Below, piece after piece: positions 8,734-20,868 of a stretch of DNA of 47,882 bases; position 1 is the first letter of the stretch, and every line of letters begins with the position of its first letter. A program made the translations under genes and the position numbers. Origin of the DNA: JBIOJM01 sp044450785 (GTDB taxonomy: Bacteria > Planctomycetota > Planctomycetia > Isosphaerales > Isosphaeraceae); the NCBI GenBank assembly GCA_044450785.1, contig JBIOJM010000029.1, forward strand, positions 1 through 47,882, in the 5' to 3' direction. A model generated the notes under the pieces. The model was not told where the DNA came from and did no database searches. It saw only the letters and a list, made by a program, of their open reading frames with translations.

Positions 8734-9498
8734 TCAGTCTCCCACAAAGACTCGATGATAGACGGCGCAGAGCACGGCATCGGCCGCGGCCTTGTCGGAG
8801 AGCCCAAACCGTGCCCGGAGCGGTTTCGCCAGCGGCTCGGCCATCTCGGCGCGGCGCAAGGGTGAGAACCGGCCGCGCAACTCCGCGTAGTCCGAGAGCA
8901 CACGGGCGAGATCCGACCCGACGTCGATCCGGCCCGGCAGCCAGGGAAGGAGCGCGTCCACCGCCGGGTCCTTGATTCGAGTGAAGCCCCGTCTCGACCG
9001 ACGCTCCTCGATCACGACGATCGTTCCCGCGGCCAGGTCGCCCAGCCGCTGAAACCGGCGCGACAGGATCATGCTCGCCAGCCCGATCTGGAAAGCAAAG
9101 GGGATTGGTCCATCCACCGTCCCGACCAGGTTGCGCACGACCGCCTGGGCGCCGCTGATCGGAACGCCCCGTTCCGAGAGAACGCGCATTCCCAGACAAT
9201 ACTTTCCCAGCGTCTGGCCGTTGAAGACACCTTCGCAGAAGGCCCCATATCCCCAGTTCAGGAGGAAGAAAGACACGAAGGCCGGTCCCATCCCCGCCCG
9301 CGAGCCCATGGTCAGAGTCATGGAGAGTAAGAACACGGCCAGGATCAACGCGACGAGCAGCACCTGGTCGATCAAGTAAGCGACGAAACGCCGGCAAGGC
9401 CCCGCCAGTGGATGTGCCACGATAATCCGCTCGGGCGTCACGAGCCGGACGACGCAGTCCAGCGGCTCACGGCGCCTCGCAGCTCGAAGGCCGGACAT
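8734..9498 (-). CDS. RDD family membrane protein
   Basis: A 254-aa protein with the RDD domain in residues 30-160: RRFVAYLIDQVLLVALILAV (the Arg and Asp of the name), a second hydrophobic stretch, and the GQTLGKYCLGMRVL block followed by RNLVG. The C-terminal 80 residues are soluble (LPGRIDVGSDLARVLSDYAE). GTG at 9501 and ATG at 9498 are adjacent possible starts; GAGG stands 8 bases before the ATG. First gene of the operon with SpoIIM and the 96-aa protein. RDD proteins are thought to be transport-related, but the substrate cannot be deduced here. A GC-rich hairpin lies just upstream at 9512-9529. Confidence 0.85.
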   Translation of the reverse strand: MSGLRAARRREPLDCVVRLVTPERIIVAHPLAGPCRRFVAYLIDQVLLVALILAVFLLSMTLTMGSRAGMGPAFVSFFLLNWGYGAFCEGVFNGQTLGKYCLGMRVLSERGVPISGAQAVVRNLVGTVDGPIPFAFQIGLASMILSRRFQRLGDLAAGTIVVIEERRSRRGFTRIKDPAVDALLPWLPGRIDVGSDLARVLSDYAELRGRFSPLRRAEMAEPLAKPLRARFGLSDKAAADAVLCAVYHRVFVGD

Positions 9499-9511
9499 CA
9501 CCGTTTCCTCA

Positions 9512-9529
9512 CCCGGGCGCTCGCCCGGG
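9512..9529 (-). repeat. GC-rich hairpin in the RDD 5' leader
   Basis: CCCGGGC and GCCCGGG form a 7-bp perfect stem with a 4-base loop, 14 bases upstream of the RDD start. It may be a common planctomycete intergenic palindrome or may affect translation; no T-run follows it. Confidence 0.45.
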
Positions 9530-9580
9530 GCTTCAACCTGATGCGGATCGACGACCTGACACCCTATTGCCCCACTCGTG

Positions 9581-9854
9581 GGCCGTCAATCTGCGATTGA
9601 CGGGTTGACGAGCGGCTCGCACATGAGAGAAAGAGCAAGATGAAGAGTAAGATTTGGAAGAGGATTAAGAGCAAGAGCACGAGAAAGAGCAGGACTTAAG
9701 AGGCGCGTGCATGGGATCCTGCTCTTAATCTTGATCGTGCTCTTCATCCTCTTCCTAATCGTAATCTTCCTCTTAATCTTGCTCTTCTTTGGAGGCTTGT
9801 CGTGGCCGTTGTCTCGTCGGTCTTGTTTACCCGTCAATCGGAGATTGACGGACC
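9581..9854. repeat. GTCAATC/GAAGAG inverted-repeat element, copy 1
   Basis: A 274-bp element. Each end carries a GTCAATC-N3-GATTGAC palindrome inside a ~20-bp terminal inverted repeat (9581-9603 and 9832-9854). A purine-rich arm (9626-9700, AGAGCAAGATGAAGAGTAAG and similar) is followed by a pyrimidine-rich arm (9718-9790) that is an imperfect reverse complement, so one strand could fold into a long hairpin. The central part is short, about 20 bases around GGCGCGTGCATG, compared with copies 2 and 3, so this looks like a deletion form. The Lys/Arg-rich frames inside it are not convincing genes. It lies about 80 bases upstream of the RDD gene. Confidence 0.8.
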
Positions 9855-10040
9855 ACTCGCAATGCCGCCACCAGGATCTTACACGAGCGTGAATCCCGGT
9901 GGCAACGGAGTGCGCGGCAAGACGCGCACCGCGGAAAAGAATGGGAGCAAGAGTTTCACCGCATAGATTGCAGAATGAATCTAGACAAAATAGTATGCTT
10001 TTTATGTTCTTTCAAATGATTCGAGACCGCGGATCCAGGA

Positions 10041-12122
10041 TCAATCTTGAGTCTTCTTCGTCTTTTTCGGGCTGTAGATGGTGATGAGTGTGTCGCGGCG
10101 CAGCTTGTTGATGTATGCCGCGCTCTCGGCCTGGAACTTCTGGTTCTGCACGATGGGTTTGATCATGTCCTGGACTTCCTCGAATGAGGCCGGCCCGGCG
10201 GGGCGTCGGTTTTCCACCTTGACGATGTGGAAGCTCTGCGGGCCCTCGATCACGCCGCTCACTTGCCCGATCGGCAACGACTCGATCGCGCGGTTGACGG
10301 CCGCGACGGCATAACCGCCCGGAGAGGTCTCCATGAGCCCGCCTTCCTTGCGCGAGCTGGTGAGCCCATCGCTCTTTTCACGGGCAAGCTTGGCGAAGTC
10401 TTCGCCCTGGTGAAGCACCTTCAGCAAGTCGTCCGCCTTGCGACGGGCGGCTTCGCGGCTCTCGTACTTCGAGACCTCGACCAGCAGCTCGCGCCACTTG
10501 ATCTGGGCTGAACGATCAAACTTGTGCTTATCAACATGTTCGTTATAGTATCGGAGCAAGTCAGGCAGCTCGACATTGACGCGGTCTTTCAGTTTTTCGT
10601 GGAGAAAACCCCGGGAGAGGTACAACTGGCGGAAGGATTGTTTCATCGCCTCGAGTGAACGGCCTCGGCCGGCGAGCCGCTCACTGAGCTGCTGCTCGTT
10701 ATCCACGTTGTATTCGCGCTCCAGCGGCAGGATTTCGTTGTCGTGCCAGATCCGGTCGGCCTCCTCAAAGATGCGAGCGAGGGCCTTGGGGTCCTTGATG
10801 TGGCGCTTGGCCTCTTGAAACAGCATACAACGCTCAATGAGACCTTCAAGCGTGTCGATCCTCATTGAATTAATGTGATTGATCATCTCCATCTGTTGCT
10901 GGGTATCGAACTCCTGGCCGCGGGGCAGGGATAATTTTGAAAGATTTTCGCGGGTGGCGAGCACGAGATCATGGTAGGTGATGACCTCGTCGCCGACGCG
11001 GGCGATGGGGCAGCCGGGCTCGAGGGCGAGCCGCCTGCGGTCGGTTGCGTCTTGCTTGGGCGCTGCTCCGCTCGCGAGCACGACCTGGGGATCGCGGCGG
11101 AGTGGGGCCGGCCCCGGCACGGGGGCCCGTGCCGAGACCGCTGCTTTGACGTTTGAGGACGGAGGGGCCGGCTCGAGCGGAACGGGCGCGGCGGGCGAGC
11201 CGGCACTGGCCGGCTCGCGGGCGGCGGTCGACTTGTCCTCATGAGCCGGCTTCGCAGCCGGCTCGGCCGAGCCGGCACCGGCCTTCGGCAAGACGGCCGG
11301 GTCGCTCGGAGGATTGACGATGGCCGCGGGTGCTGCCGGCGCCGGCTCGAGCGGCAGGCTCTCCAGCGGCGGCGCCCCTCCGGCTGACGACCTCGCGGCG
11401 GGTGCCTCCGGCGCCAAGAGCGGCGGCGGACTGCCCGGCGATTTGAGAGCGGGGCGATCCGGGCCCGGCGGAGCGGCCGAGCTGACCGGCGGTTTGACAG
11501 CGGGAAGATCCAGGACCGGCGGAGCGGCCGGCCTGTTCCGCGATTTCATTTCGGCAAGATCCGGCATCGGCGGCATGAGGTCGGGATCGGGGCCGAGCAA
11601 CGGATCGCGGTCGCGCCGGGGACCCGGGTTGCGGGGTGCGGCAACCGGTGTGATCGGCGGCTGCGAGGCCGGCGCGACGACCGGCGCCAGAGCCGGCTGA
11701 GACGCGGAGGGACTTGCCGCGGCGCCGGTGGGCGAGCGCGCCGGCGACTCGTTGGCGGCGGCTCGGGAATCAAACGGCACGGCTCCGGCATCGCTGGCAG
11801 CCGGTCCGGCAGAGGTCGTCCGAACTGCATCTGCTGGCGCGGGCTTCGCTCCGCCACTCTGAGAAGGAGCAGCCGTACCGGCCATCGGGGCTCGACCCGA
11901 CCACTGCGGATTCGCCGGACCCGTGAGGGCGGTCCGGGCGATCGCAGGTCCGCCCTGACCCTGGTTTACGGTGTCGTAGATCGAGGGAACCGGCGTCACC
12001 GCCACCGGTCCCGGCGGCGCCGGTCCCGGCGTCGTCGAGTCCCCTTTCGACAGAGCCGAGCGCGACTGAGCACAGCCGGCCATCGCCAGGCTCAACAGGC
12101 TTGCCACGAACTGTCTTTTCAT
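10041..12122 (-). CDS. Parvulin-type peptidylprolyl isomerase lipoprotein
   Basis: A 693-aa predicted lipoprotein: the signal MKRQFVASLLSLAMAGC has a lipobox ending in Cys16. Residues about 20-395 are a Pro/Ala/Gly-rich linker likely to span envelope space. Then comes a SurA-N-like helical part starting CPIARVGDEVITYHDLVLAT and a PpiC/rotamase domain at about 530-640 (AQIKWRELLVEV, FAKLAREKSDG, EGGLMETSPGG, GQVSGVIEGPQSFHIVKVEN). Parvulins catalyse cis-trans isomerisation of prolyl bonds and help fold envelope proteins. The start at 12122 is chosen for the signal peptide; the frame is open upstream. It is a single gene followed by AT-rich DNA. The very long linker is unusual for the family. 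Confidence 0.85.
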   Translation of the reverse strand: MKRQFVASLLSLAMAGCAQSRSALSKGDSTTPGPAPPGPVAVTPVPSIYDTVNQGQGGPAIARTALTGPANPQWSGRAPMAGTAAPSQSGGAKPAPADAVRTTSAGPAASDAGAVPFDSRAAANESPARSPTGAAASPSASQPALAPVVAPASQPPITPVAAPRNPGPRRDRDPLLGPDPDLMPPMPDLAEMKSRNRPAAPPVLDLPAVKPPVSSAAPPGPDRPALKSPGSPPPLLAPEAPAARSSAGGAPPLESLPLEPAPAAPAAIVNPPSDPAVLPKAGAGSAEPAAKPAHEDKSTAAREPASAGSPAAPVPLEPAPPSSNVKAAVSARAPVPGPAPLRRDPQVVLASGAAPKQDATDRRRLALEPGCPIARVGDEVITYHDLVLATRENLSKLSLPRGQEFDTQQQMEMINHINSMRIDTLEGLIERCMLFQEAKRHIKDPKALARIFEEADRIWHDNEILPLEREYNVDNEQQLSERLAGRGRSLEAMKQSFRQLYLSRGFLHEKLKDRVNVELPDLLRYYNEHVDKHKFDRSAQIKWRELLVEVSKYESREAARRKADDLLKVLHQGEDFAKLAREKSDGLTSSRKEGGLMETSPGGYAVAAVNRAIESLPIGQVSGVIEGPQSFHIVKVENRRPAGPASFEEVQDMIKPIVQNQKFQAESAAYINKLRRDTLITIYSPKKTKKTQD

Positions 12123-12541
12123 GATTGCGTTGGTCTCCATCCTTGGAGATTTCGGACCGCGGTCCGCGGTTGTTGCGCGGAGAGGAACCTCGCGGTCGAC
12201 GGCCATCCCGGCCGTCGTGACAATCGGAGAAATCGATCCCTTCGCGTGCGCTGGCCGTCCGACGTGATGAAAGACGGTACCCAAGAGGTGGCTGTCACGC
12301 CCGTTCCAGAGATCGAAACAGCCGGCGAAAGAACGCCGTGGGGGAGATCTTAACCGGAGCGTCCAGGAAAGCAAGCCGGATTGGGAAGCCGTGTATCACA
12401 AGATCCTAACGCAGCCGCGCCGCAACCGGATGTAGGGTGGGTCGAACGATGCTCGGCATCGTGAGGCCGACCGATCACCACAGCCCGCGCGGTGGGCCTC
12501 GCCGCGACGAGTCGCGGCTCGACCCACCCTACGGCACTTCC
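12123..12541. other. Intergenic region with a GTAGGGTGGGTCGA palindrome
   Basis: About 420 bases between the parvulin and the ECF fusion gene, both on the minus strand. Apart from the inverted-repeat element at 12432-12532 I see no gene or clear promoter. Confidence 0.5.
12432..12532. repeat. Palindromic element with GTAGGGTGGGTCGA ends
   Basis: GTAGGGTGGGTCGA (12432-12445) and its exact reverse complement TCGACCCACCCTAC (12519-12532) bound a 101-bp element. Repeats with these ends are, as I remember, common and dispersed in several bacterial groups. It lies just after the ECF fusion gene (stop at 12542). Confidence 0.6.
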
Positions 12542-13933
12542 CTATTTCGCCCGCTCGAGCCGAGCCAATGCTTGGAGGACGCGATCGAGCTTTCGGTCGA
12601 TCTCCTCGACGCGAGACTCGAGGACTCTCGTCCGCGAATCGATGCAGACGAATCCGTCCCCGGCGACATAGTAGGATAGTCCCGAATGGTAAAGGGCAGA
12701 ATCCAGAACAGCGCTGACGGGTTTTTGTTTGAGATCGAGTTCGCCGATCGGCTGTGACATTGAGATGTGGCATTCCCCCAATCCGGCAGGACTGACGTAG
12801 ATGGGGAGTCCCGGCGGCTTGATTCTTGATGTCTCTGCCTTGATGTGTTTGAGAAGTTTTTCCAGAGTCGCGTCGCGTCCGCTCAACTTGGCGTCGATGA
12901 GGAAAGAGAGTTGCTCTCTCACCTGTGTTCTCCGGTCGATGTCGAGCGCCCTGGGTCTTTGTTCTTGTGGAGCCGCCTCCGTGGGTCTGTCCTGCGGCGC
13001 GGAACTCGCGTTTTTGACCGGACTCGATGGCCCGTTGCCCGCGGCGTTTTTGCCTTGCTGCGCCAGCACCACGGTCCCCAGCAGCCCCACGGCCGTCAGC
13101 GCGACGATGGCGGGCAGCTTGTACGCCTGGAAAATCATGGATTTGATCGCTCCTTCAGAAAGCGCGGTGATGGTGACGGGAATGGCCGTTGCTCCGTCGA
13201 GCAAGCCGTTCAGCACCCACCACCGCATCGAAAACCGAACGGTCGAATCGACCAGAGACGAAGGCAAGGCGGGCAGCGCGACCCGGAAGGGCTCGATCGC
13301 CGGGCCGATCACGGAAGACGCAATCCCTCGGGCACGTAACCGCGCCGCGAGCTGTTTGCGAGCACGATGGAGCCGGCCCCTGAGTGCCGGCTCGGAGAGG
13401 CCAAGCTGGCGCGCCGCCAGGTCGTAGCTCAGGCCGAGCAAGCAGCAGAGGACCAACGGGGCGCGGAACGATTCAGGAAGCCTCGCAATCTCATCCTGGA
13501 TCACCTGTTCGCAAGCTGGCCCGTCCGGCGACGAAGAGTCCCGGCAGGCGAGGTCCGCGACGCCGGAGAGCTCGCGCTTCCGCCGGCGAATCGTCCGGTT
13601 GAACGCCCGGCGGGCGACGCGAGTGGCCACTCCATGCAGCCATGGTCCGATCGTATCGCGGCGTCGAATGGAATCGGCCCTGCGGACCAGGACCAGGAAC
13701 GTGGCCTGAAACGCATCCTCCGCTTCGTGGGAGTCCCTCACCCGGCTACGGCACAGACCCAGGACCATCGGTCCATAGCGCTCGACGAGGATCCGGAACG
13801 CCTCTTGACCGGCGGGGCCTCGGTCGGTCCTGAAGCATTCCAAGAGCTCTCCATCGGTCTTCGTGCCAAGGGCCCCGGCGCTATATAGCGTTTCGAGTGA
13901 CCGCAAGTGGTCTTGCCCTGGTCGCGTCGCCAT
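12542..13933 (-). CDS. ECF sigma factor fused to membrane anchor and periplasmic domain
   Basis: A 463-aa protein. Residues 45-115 match sigma region 2 (RYGPMVLGLCRSRVRDSHEA, EDAFQATFLVLVRRADSIR) and 145-195 sigma region 4 (LPESFRAPLVLCCLLGLSY, then a helix-turn-helix and RLHRARKQLAARLRARG). After a linker there is a membrane segment at about 270-290 (LPAIVALTAVGLLGTVVLA). A C-terminal domain follows (LKHIKAETS, LPIYVSPAGL, LDSALYHSGLSYYVAGDG, FVCIDSR), resembling the STN/secretin-N-like domains in planctomycete ECF fusions. It should direct RNA polymerase while sensing outside the cytoplasm, perhaps without an anti-sigma factor; none is adjacent. ATG at 13933; weak ribosome-binding site. Confidence 0.85.
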   Translation of the reverse strand: MATRPGQDHLRSLETLYSAGALGTKTDGELLECFRTDRGPAGQEAFRILVERYGPMVLGLCRSRVRDSHEAEDAFQATFLVLVRRADSIRRRDTIGPWLHGVATRVARRAFNRTIRRRKRELSGVADLACRDSSSPDGPACEQVIQDEIARLPESFRAPLVLCCLLGLSYDLAARQLGLSEPALRGRLHRARKQLAARLRARGIASSVIGPAIEPFRVALPALPSSLVDSTVRFSMRWWVLNGLLDGATAIPVTITALSEGAIKSMIFQAYKLPAIVALTAVGLLGTVVLAQQGKNAAGNGPSSPVKNASSAPQDRPTEAAPQEQRPRALDIDRRTQVREQLSFLIDAKLSGRDATLEKLLKHIKAETSRIKPPGLPIYVSPAGLGECHISMSQPIGELDLKQKPVSAVLDSALYHSGLSYYVAGDGFVCIDSRTRVLESRVEEIDRKLDRVLQALARLERAK

Positions 13934-14001
13934 CGAGATAACTCGTCCGGATGATCGCGGCTCGTCTTGTTATGGCGACCGGCGGATGCAAATTCACCGT
14001 A

Positions 14002-14022
14002 GGACGGATTGCCAATCCGTCC
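14002..14022. repeat. GGACGGATTG palindrome
   Basis: GGACGGATTG and CAATCCGTCC form a 10-bp perfect palindrome with one central base, between the ECF fusion and the next gene. I recall this motif as a frequent intergenic repeat in planctomycetes; here there is one copy. Confidence 0.55.
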
Positions 14023-14113
14023 CACAATCACTCGGCCCGATCTGCCGGTCGCTTAACGCTCACCGATCATACAGTGCCTCCGGGCGAGTTTTCCTCACAA
14101 CTTTTTCGTCAGA

Positions 14114-14782
14114 TCAGCAGATGAACGGCAAGAGTCGCCAGGTGCGTTTCTTGTAGGCGGCGTACTCTTCGCCGAATTCCGCCAGGAGCATCGACTCCTC
14201 CTTGCGGATCGACGGGATCGACGCCGGGACCAAGAGCAAGGCCAGAAAAAAGCCGGCCCCACAGCGGAAGACCAGAAACCAGCCCGCCATGCCCAGGAAC
14301 ACCCCGAGGTAGCTGGGATGGCGGATGAAGCTGTAGAAGCCCGTGGTGACGAGCCGGTGTTCGTCCTGAACCATCCACGGCGGCTTGAAGCGACTGCCCA
14401 GGGCGAACATCGGGCCGACGCGCAGCACCAAACCGGCCAGCAGGAGAGCCAGCCCGGCGTAACGCGTGGTGTCTCCGTCGAGCGTCGCGAGGTCATGGCG
14501 GTCGGCATAAGCCGGGAGCCAGGCTTGCACCAGGCCGACGCTCATCACCATCGCGATGACCAGTGGCGTCCGGGCGTCCTTTTTCACCAGGCCGCCGAGG
14601 TTGGCGCCGGAGAACAACGCGGCGACCCCGGCCATGACCGCCAGGAGACATGCCCCGAGACGGGCAGGGTGGTCGACGAATTCGCTCCAGCTCCCCCAGG
14701 CCCAAGCAGGAATTGCGAGGAAGATGGCCGTTCCGCCCACGATGACGAGAGCCGCTCGGGGATCCGGTAAGCGAAGCGCCAT
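14114..14782 (-). CDS. Isoprenylcysteine methyltransferase-like membrane protein
   Basis: A 222-aa membrane protein with five or six hydrophobic segments. The C-terminal part has the PEMT/ICMT-type signature: GSRFKPPWMVQDEHRLVTTG, FYSFIRHPSYLGVFLGMAGW, and near the end EESMLLAEFGEEYAAYKKRT. These motifs bind S-adenosylmethionine and the lipid substrate at the membrane. Such bacterial proteins methylate unknown small or lipid substrates. GAGAAGG precedes two ATGs; the second (14782) is better spaced than the first (14788). It is the last gene of a minus-strand run, with an 80-base gap from the Wzz-like gene. Confidence 0.8.
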   Translation of the reverse strand: MALRLPDPRAALVIVGGTAIFLAIPAWAWGSWSEFVDHPARLGACLLAVMAGVAALFSGANLGGLVKKDARTPLVIAMVMSVGLVQAWLPAYADRHDLATLDGDTTRYAGLALLLAGLVLRVGPMFALGSRFKPPWMVQDEHRLVTTGFYSFIRHPSYLGVFLGMAGWFLVFRCGAGFFLALLLVPASIPSIRKEESMLLAEFGEEYAAYKKRTWRLLPFIC

Positions 14783-14868
14783 GGTCATCCTTCTCGTGAT
14801 GTCAGCGTGAGTCGTGGGCCTGGAATGGTAAGGGGAACCGTTGGCCTGGATTCGACCAGATCCGGCCT

Positions 14869-16437
14869 TCAGGCAAGTTGTCGAGCGGGGTCCGGAGCGG
14901 CTTCTCGCCCGGCCACGATCTCCCGCACCAGAAACAGACCGAGAATCAAGAAAAAGACAATCGACGGCACGGCCGCCATGTACTTGAGCCGATTGTTGTT
15001 AGTGGGGGTTTTCGGAACCGAGGCGGGGTCGACCAGGAGGACGCGGTACGGCTCCTGGCTGGCCTCGAACTCCAACTGCTGGAGGTTTGCCTTGACCTTT
15101 TCCATGCTCCGCAGCAGGCCGTTGACCTCTTGATTCAGGAAGGTGGCCTCGAAGGTGTCGTTGTTGACCGCTTTCTTTTCGATTTTCAATTTCGAGAAGA
15201 GTTTGGCCTGCTCTTCCTTCTTCTTGTGCAGCGCCGCGAGTCGGATCTTCAGCTCGTTGATGGCCTCGTCTGACTGCAAGGTGCCGACCGCGACCTTCAG
15301 TCGCGCCCGAAGCTCGTCGTACCTGTGACTCCAGAGTTCCGCATATTGCTGCATCAGCTTCTTGAATTGCTTCTGGGCCGCGCGCCGCGCCGGGTCGTTG
15401 TCCAGCGGCGCCCCCGGCTTGGCACGATCCAGTTGCTCCTTCGTATCGACAAGCTCCGCGATGAGGGCGACGACGGCGGGATCTCTCTGAAATTCCTCCC
15501 GGATGCGATCATCGAGCTTCGTCTCGGCTTCGTGCGATCGTTGCGCGTTTTCTTCCTCAGTTGCCCGGTTCGCGGCTTGCCTTACATCAAGGATCGCCTG
15601 GGCCTCGATCAGTGCAAGGTCGGTCCTGACCACCTCGTCGACCAGCCTTTGGACCTGCTCTTCCGTAACGGCGCTGAACGTCGGCTGGGTCGTATCGCCG
15701 TTGTTCTTCGGAACACTGGGGGTGAGCGAGGGCGTGGCGACCTCGACGGTGCCTTTCTTGTACAACGCCGCTAGCTCGCCAGTCTTTTTCTTGATCTCGT
15801 TCTCAAGTATCTGGAGCTGGGCAGTCAGGCTTGCCTTGAGTGTCGAGTTGGCACTGCGTTCGTATTCGGTGTTATATATCAAGTAGGACTGGACCACGGC
15901 GTCGACGATCGTGGCTGCGTGGTTCCCGTCTGCCAATTCCAGCGCAACGCGGATCAGGTAAGCGTTATCGATGATCTCGACGCTCAATCTCTTGCGGAGG
16001 TCGGCCCTCGGATCTTTAGATTCCGTGATCACGGGGAGTTTGACGACCAAGGGGTTGGCAATGGCCTGGGTGAGCACTCGGTCGCTGGTGATCAGGTTGA
16101 CCTGGGTCTGGAGGTAAGGTTTGATGAACCTGGGATCGGGGAAGTCCTGTCGAATCGGGTCGAAGAGTTTGGGCGGAAACGGCTCGACTCGCAGAATGCT
16201 GAATGCCTCGTACGTCGGCTGGATGAGCAGCGTGATCAAGAAAGCCAAGGGAAGGAACACAATCACCCAGAGCAACAGGATTTGCCACCAGCGGGCTAGA
16301 AGCCGGTGCATGATTCCGCGGGACTTGGTCCGGGGCACCGGCTTGGCTGCCGGGTCGGGAGAGGTGACCGGAGCCGGGTCTGAGGCCGAGGGACCTCTGC
16401 CTGGCGCGTTCGAGTCGAGCCTTTCCTTTGTGTCCAT
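14869..16437 (-). CDS. Wzz-like polysaccharide chain-length/export protein
   Basis: A 522-aa inner-membrane protein. A Pro-rich cytoplasmic leader is followed by a first membrane helix at about 52-75 (WQILLLWVIVFLPLAFLI), a periplasmic beta/alpha part with YEAFSILRVEPFPPKLF, and a long coiled coil at about 170-480, rich in Lys, Glu and Gln. The second membrane helix is near residue 490 (YMAAVPSIVFFLILGLFLV), preceded by the PASVPKTPTNNNRL Pro-rich motif of polysaccharide co-polymerases. No Walker kinase domain is present, so it is the Wzz/GumC-like half only. No glycosyltransferase or Wzx/Wzy gene is visible nearby. ATG at 16437 has GAGG 8 bases upstream; a GTG at 16464 is open further upstream. 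Confidence 0.8.
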   Translation of the reverse strand: MDTKERLDSNAPGRGPSASDPAPVTSPDPAAKPVPRTKSRGIMHRLLARWWQILLLWVIVFLPLAFLITLLIQPTYEAFSILRVEPFPPKLFDPIRQDFPDPRFIKPYLQTQVNLITSDRVLTQAIANPLVVKLPVITESKDPRADLRKRLSVEIIDNAYLIRVALELADGNHAATIVDAVVQSYLIYNTEYERSANSTLKASLTAQLQILENEIKKKTGELAALYKKGTVEVATPSLTPSVPKNNGDTTQPTFSAVTEEQVQRLVDEVVRTDLALIEAQAILDVRQAANRATEEENAQRSHEAETKLDDRIREEFQRDPAVVALIAELVDTKEQLDRAKPGAPLDNDPARRAAQKQFKKLMQQYAELWSHRYDELRARLKVAVGTLQSDEAINELKIRLAALHKKKEEQAKLFSKLKIEKKAVNNDTFEATFLNQEVNGLLRSMEKVKANLQQLEFEASQEPYRVLLVDPASVPKTPTNNNRLKYMAAVPSIVFFLILGLFLVREIVAGREAAPDPARQLA

Positions 16438-16492
16438 TGGTGTTTCCTCGATATTCGAAGTCACCTGATCGTTGGGGGTCCGCGCGAGCTGT

Positions 16493-17245
16493 TCACACGG
16501 CTCGATTTCCCACCAAGACGGGTTGGTAGAATTCCCCGTCGACGCGCTCGGCCGATGTAAAACCCGCCTGACGCATCAACGCCAGAAGCTGGCCGGTACC
16601 GACCGCATTGTACCGCGTCCGCATGACATGGGTTACAAGCTGGTCGGAAATCCGGTCATCGACCACGAAGTACATCGCCATGTCGTAGACCTGGCCCACG
16701 AAGTCCCAGACCTGGAAGATGACGTACCGCTTCCCACCCTCATCCCTCACGCCATACGGCTTGATCAGCCCGGTCCCGCGCTCCTCCCGGTCGTAATCGC
16801 GAACCGTCAACAGGCAGCCTCCACCGGGCCGGGTGCAGTCATGCATCTGCCGCAAGGCAAGCAGCAGGTCATCGTTGTTCAGGAGGTGGGTAATCGAATT
16901 ATCGGCGGAGATCACGACGTCGAACTCCCTCCGGTGGTGAGCGTGGGCCGCTCTCATGTCGCAGACCGAGAAATCGATTTCGACGGCCCGGCGCTGCGCC
17001 TCGGTCCTGGCCCTGGCGATCGCCCCGGAGGAGAGGTCCGAGGCCGTGACGACGAAGCCGCGCTTCGCCAGGCCGATCGCCTGCGTGCCGATTCCGCAGG
17101 AGACGTCGAGGATCGACCGGTTGCCGGCGCCCCAACGCCCATCAATGATGGCGGCAAGCTGTCCGGCCTGGCGCTCGATGCTGTCATCCCAGTCCGGAAA
17201 GATCAGGTGATAGAGACCTGCCAAACGGTCGTAGAAATCGTTCAC
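16493..17245 (-). CDS. Class I SAM-dependent methyltransferase
   Basis: About 250 aa. Motif I is SILDVSCGIGTQAIGLAKRG, with the acidic end of the next strand in VVTASDLSSGAI. The core continues with FDVVISADNSITHLL and CTRPGGGCLLTVRDYD. It resembles small-molecule methyltransferases of the glycine/sarcosine N-methyltransferase type (N-terminal DFYDRLAGLYHLIFPDWDDS), but the acceptor cannot be told. The first possible start is TTG at 17260; I prefer GTG at 17245, where homologues usually begin and where GGCGGAA precedes it. It is 55 bases upstream of the Wzz-like gene on the same strand. Confidence 0.8.
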   Translation of the reverse strand: MNDFYDRLAGLYHLIFPDWDDSIERQAGQLAAIIDGRWGAGNRSILDVSCGIGTQAIGLAKRGFVVTASDLSSGAIARARTEAQRRAVEIDFSVCDMRAAHAHHRREFDVVISADNSITHLLNNDDLLLALRQMHDCTRPGGGCLLTVRDYDREERGTGLIKPYGVRDEGGKRYVIFQVWDFVGQVYDMAMYFVVDDRISDQLVTHVMRTRYNAVGTGQLLALMRQAGFTSAERVDGEFYQPVLVGNRAV

Positions 17246-17260
17246 TGAATTCCGCCGCAA

Positions 17261-17572
17261 ATGCGCTCAAGGAATTGGCGGGTCGGCCATGACGGCGAGC
17301 CAGGGGACGAGGCTGGCCCATCGGTACTTCGCACTCATTCGGGCCGAGTACGCAGCCATCCTCCGCGAGTTCGCCACAGAACGAAAGATACGTTGGGGCG
17401 AAAGCTACTGTCATCACTGTCACCTGTGCTGTGGCGTAGCCCACGGCCCGTCTGGCCGTTATCAGAAAAACTCCTCCCGGTGAGCCCGGGCGTGGGAGGT
17501 CCACGAGCCGACTACCCGTGGGCACACGGTCCTCAACCGCCATTCTCATGACGGCCTCATGAGCCGATCCCG
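17261..17572. other. Intergenic region between mfd and the methyltransferase
   Basis: About 310 bases. A 64-aa plus-strand frame at 17289-17483 has a Cys/His cluster (YCHHCHLCCG) but no ribosome-binding site or family resemblance, so I do not call it a gene. No terminator or promoter is clear. Confidence 0.4.
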
Positions 17573-20842
<3,270 letters not shown>

Positions 20843-20868
20843 TGGGTGCTGAGTCTACGGCCTGCTGC

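Noticed and set aside
9586..9837. Lys/Arg-rich open frames inside the repeat element copies (also 29291-29494 and 33872-34102)
   Set aside because: They follow the element's purine/pyrimidine arms, vary in length between copies and lack ribosome-binding sites; best explained as translated repeats.
9968..9996. Plus-strand TTGCAG-N17-TAGTAT promoter-like pair in AT-rich DNA
   Set aside because: No plus-strand gene follows; the match may be due to local AT richness. A small RNA cannot be excluded.
17289..17483. 64-aa plus-strand frame with YCHHCHLCCG
   Set aside because: No ribosome-binding site, no family match, and composition like the non-coding background.
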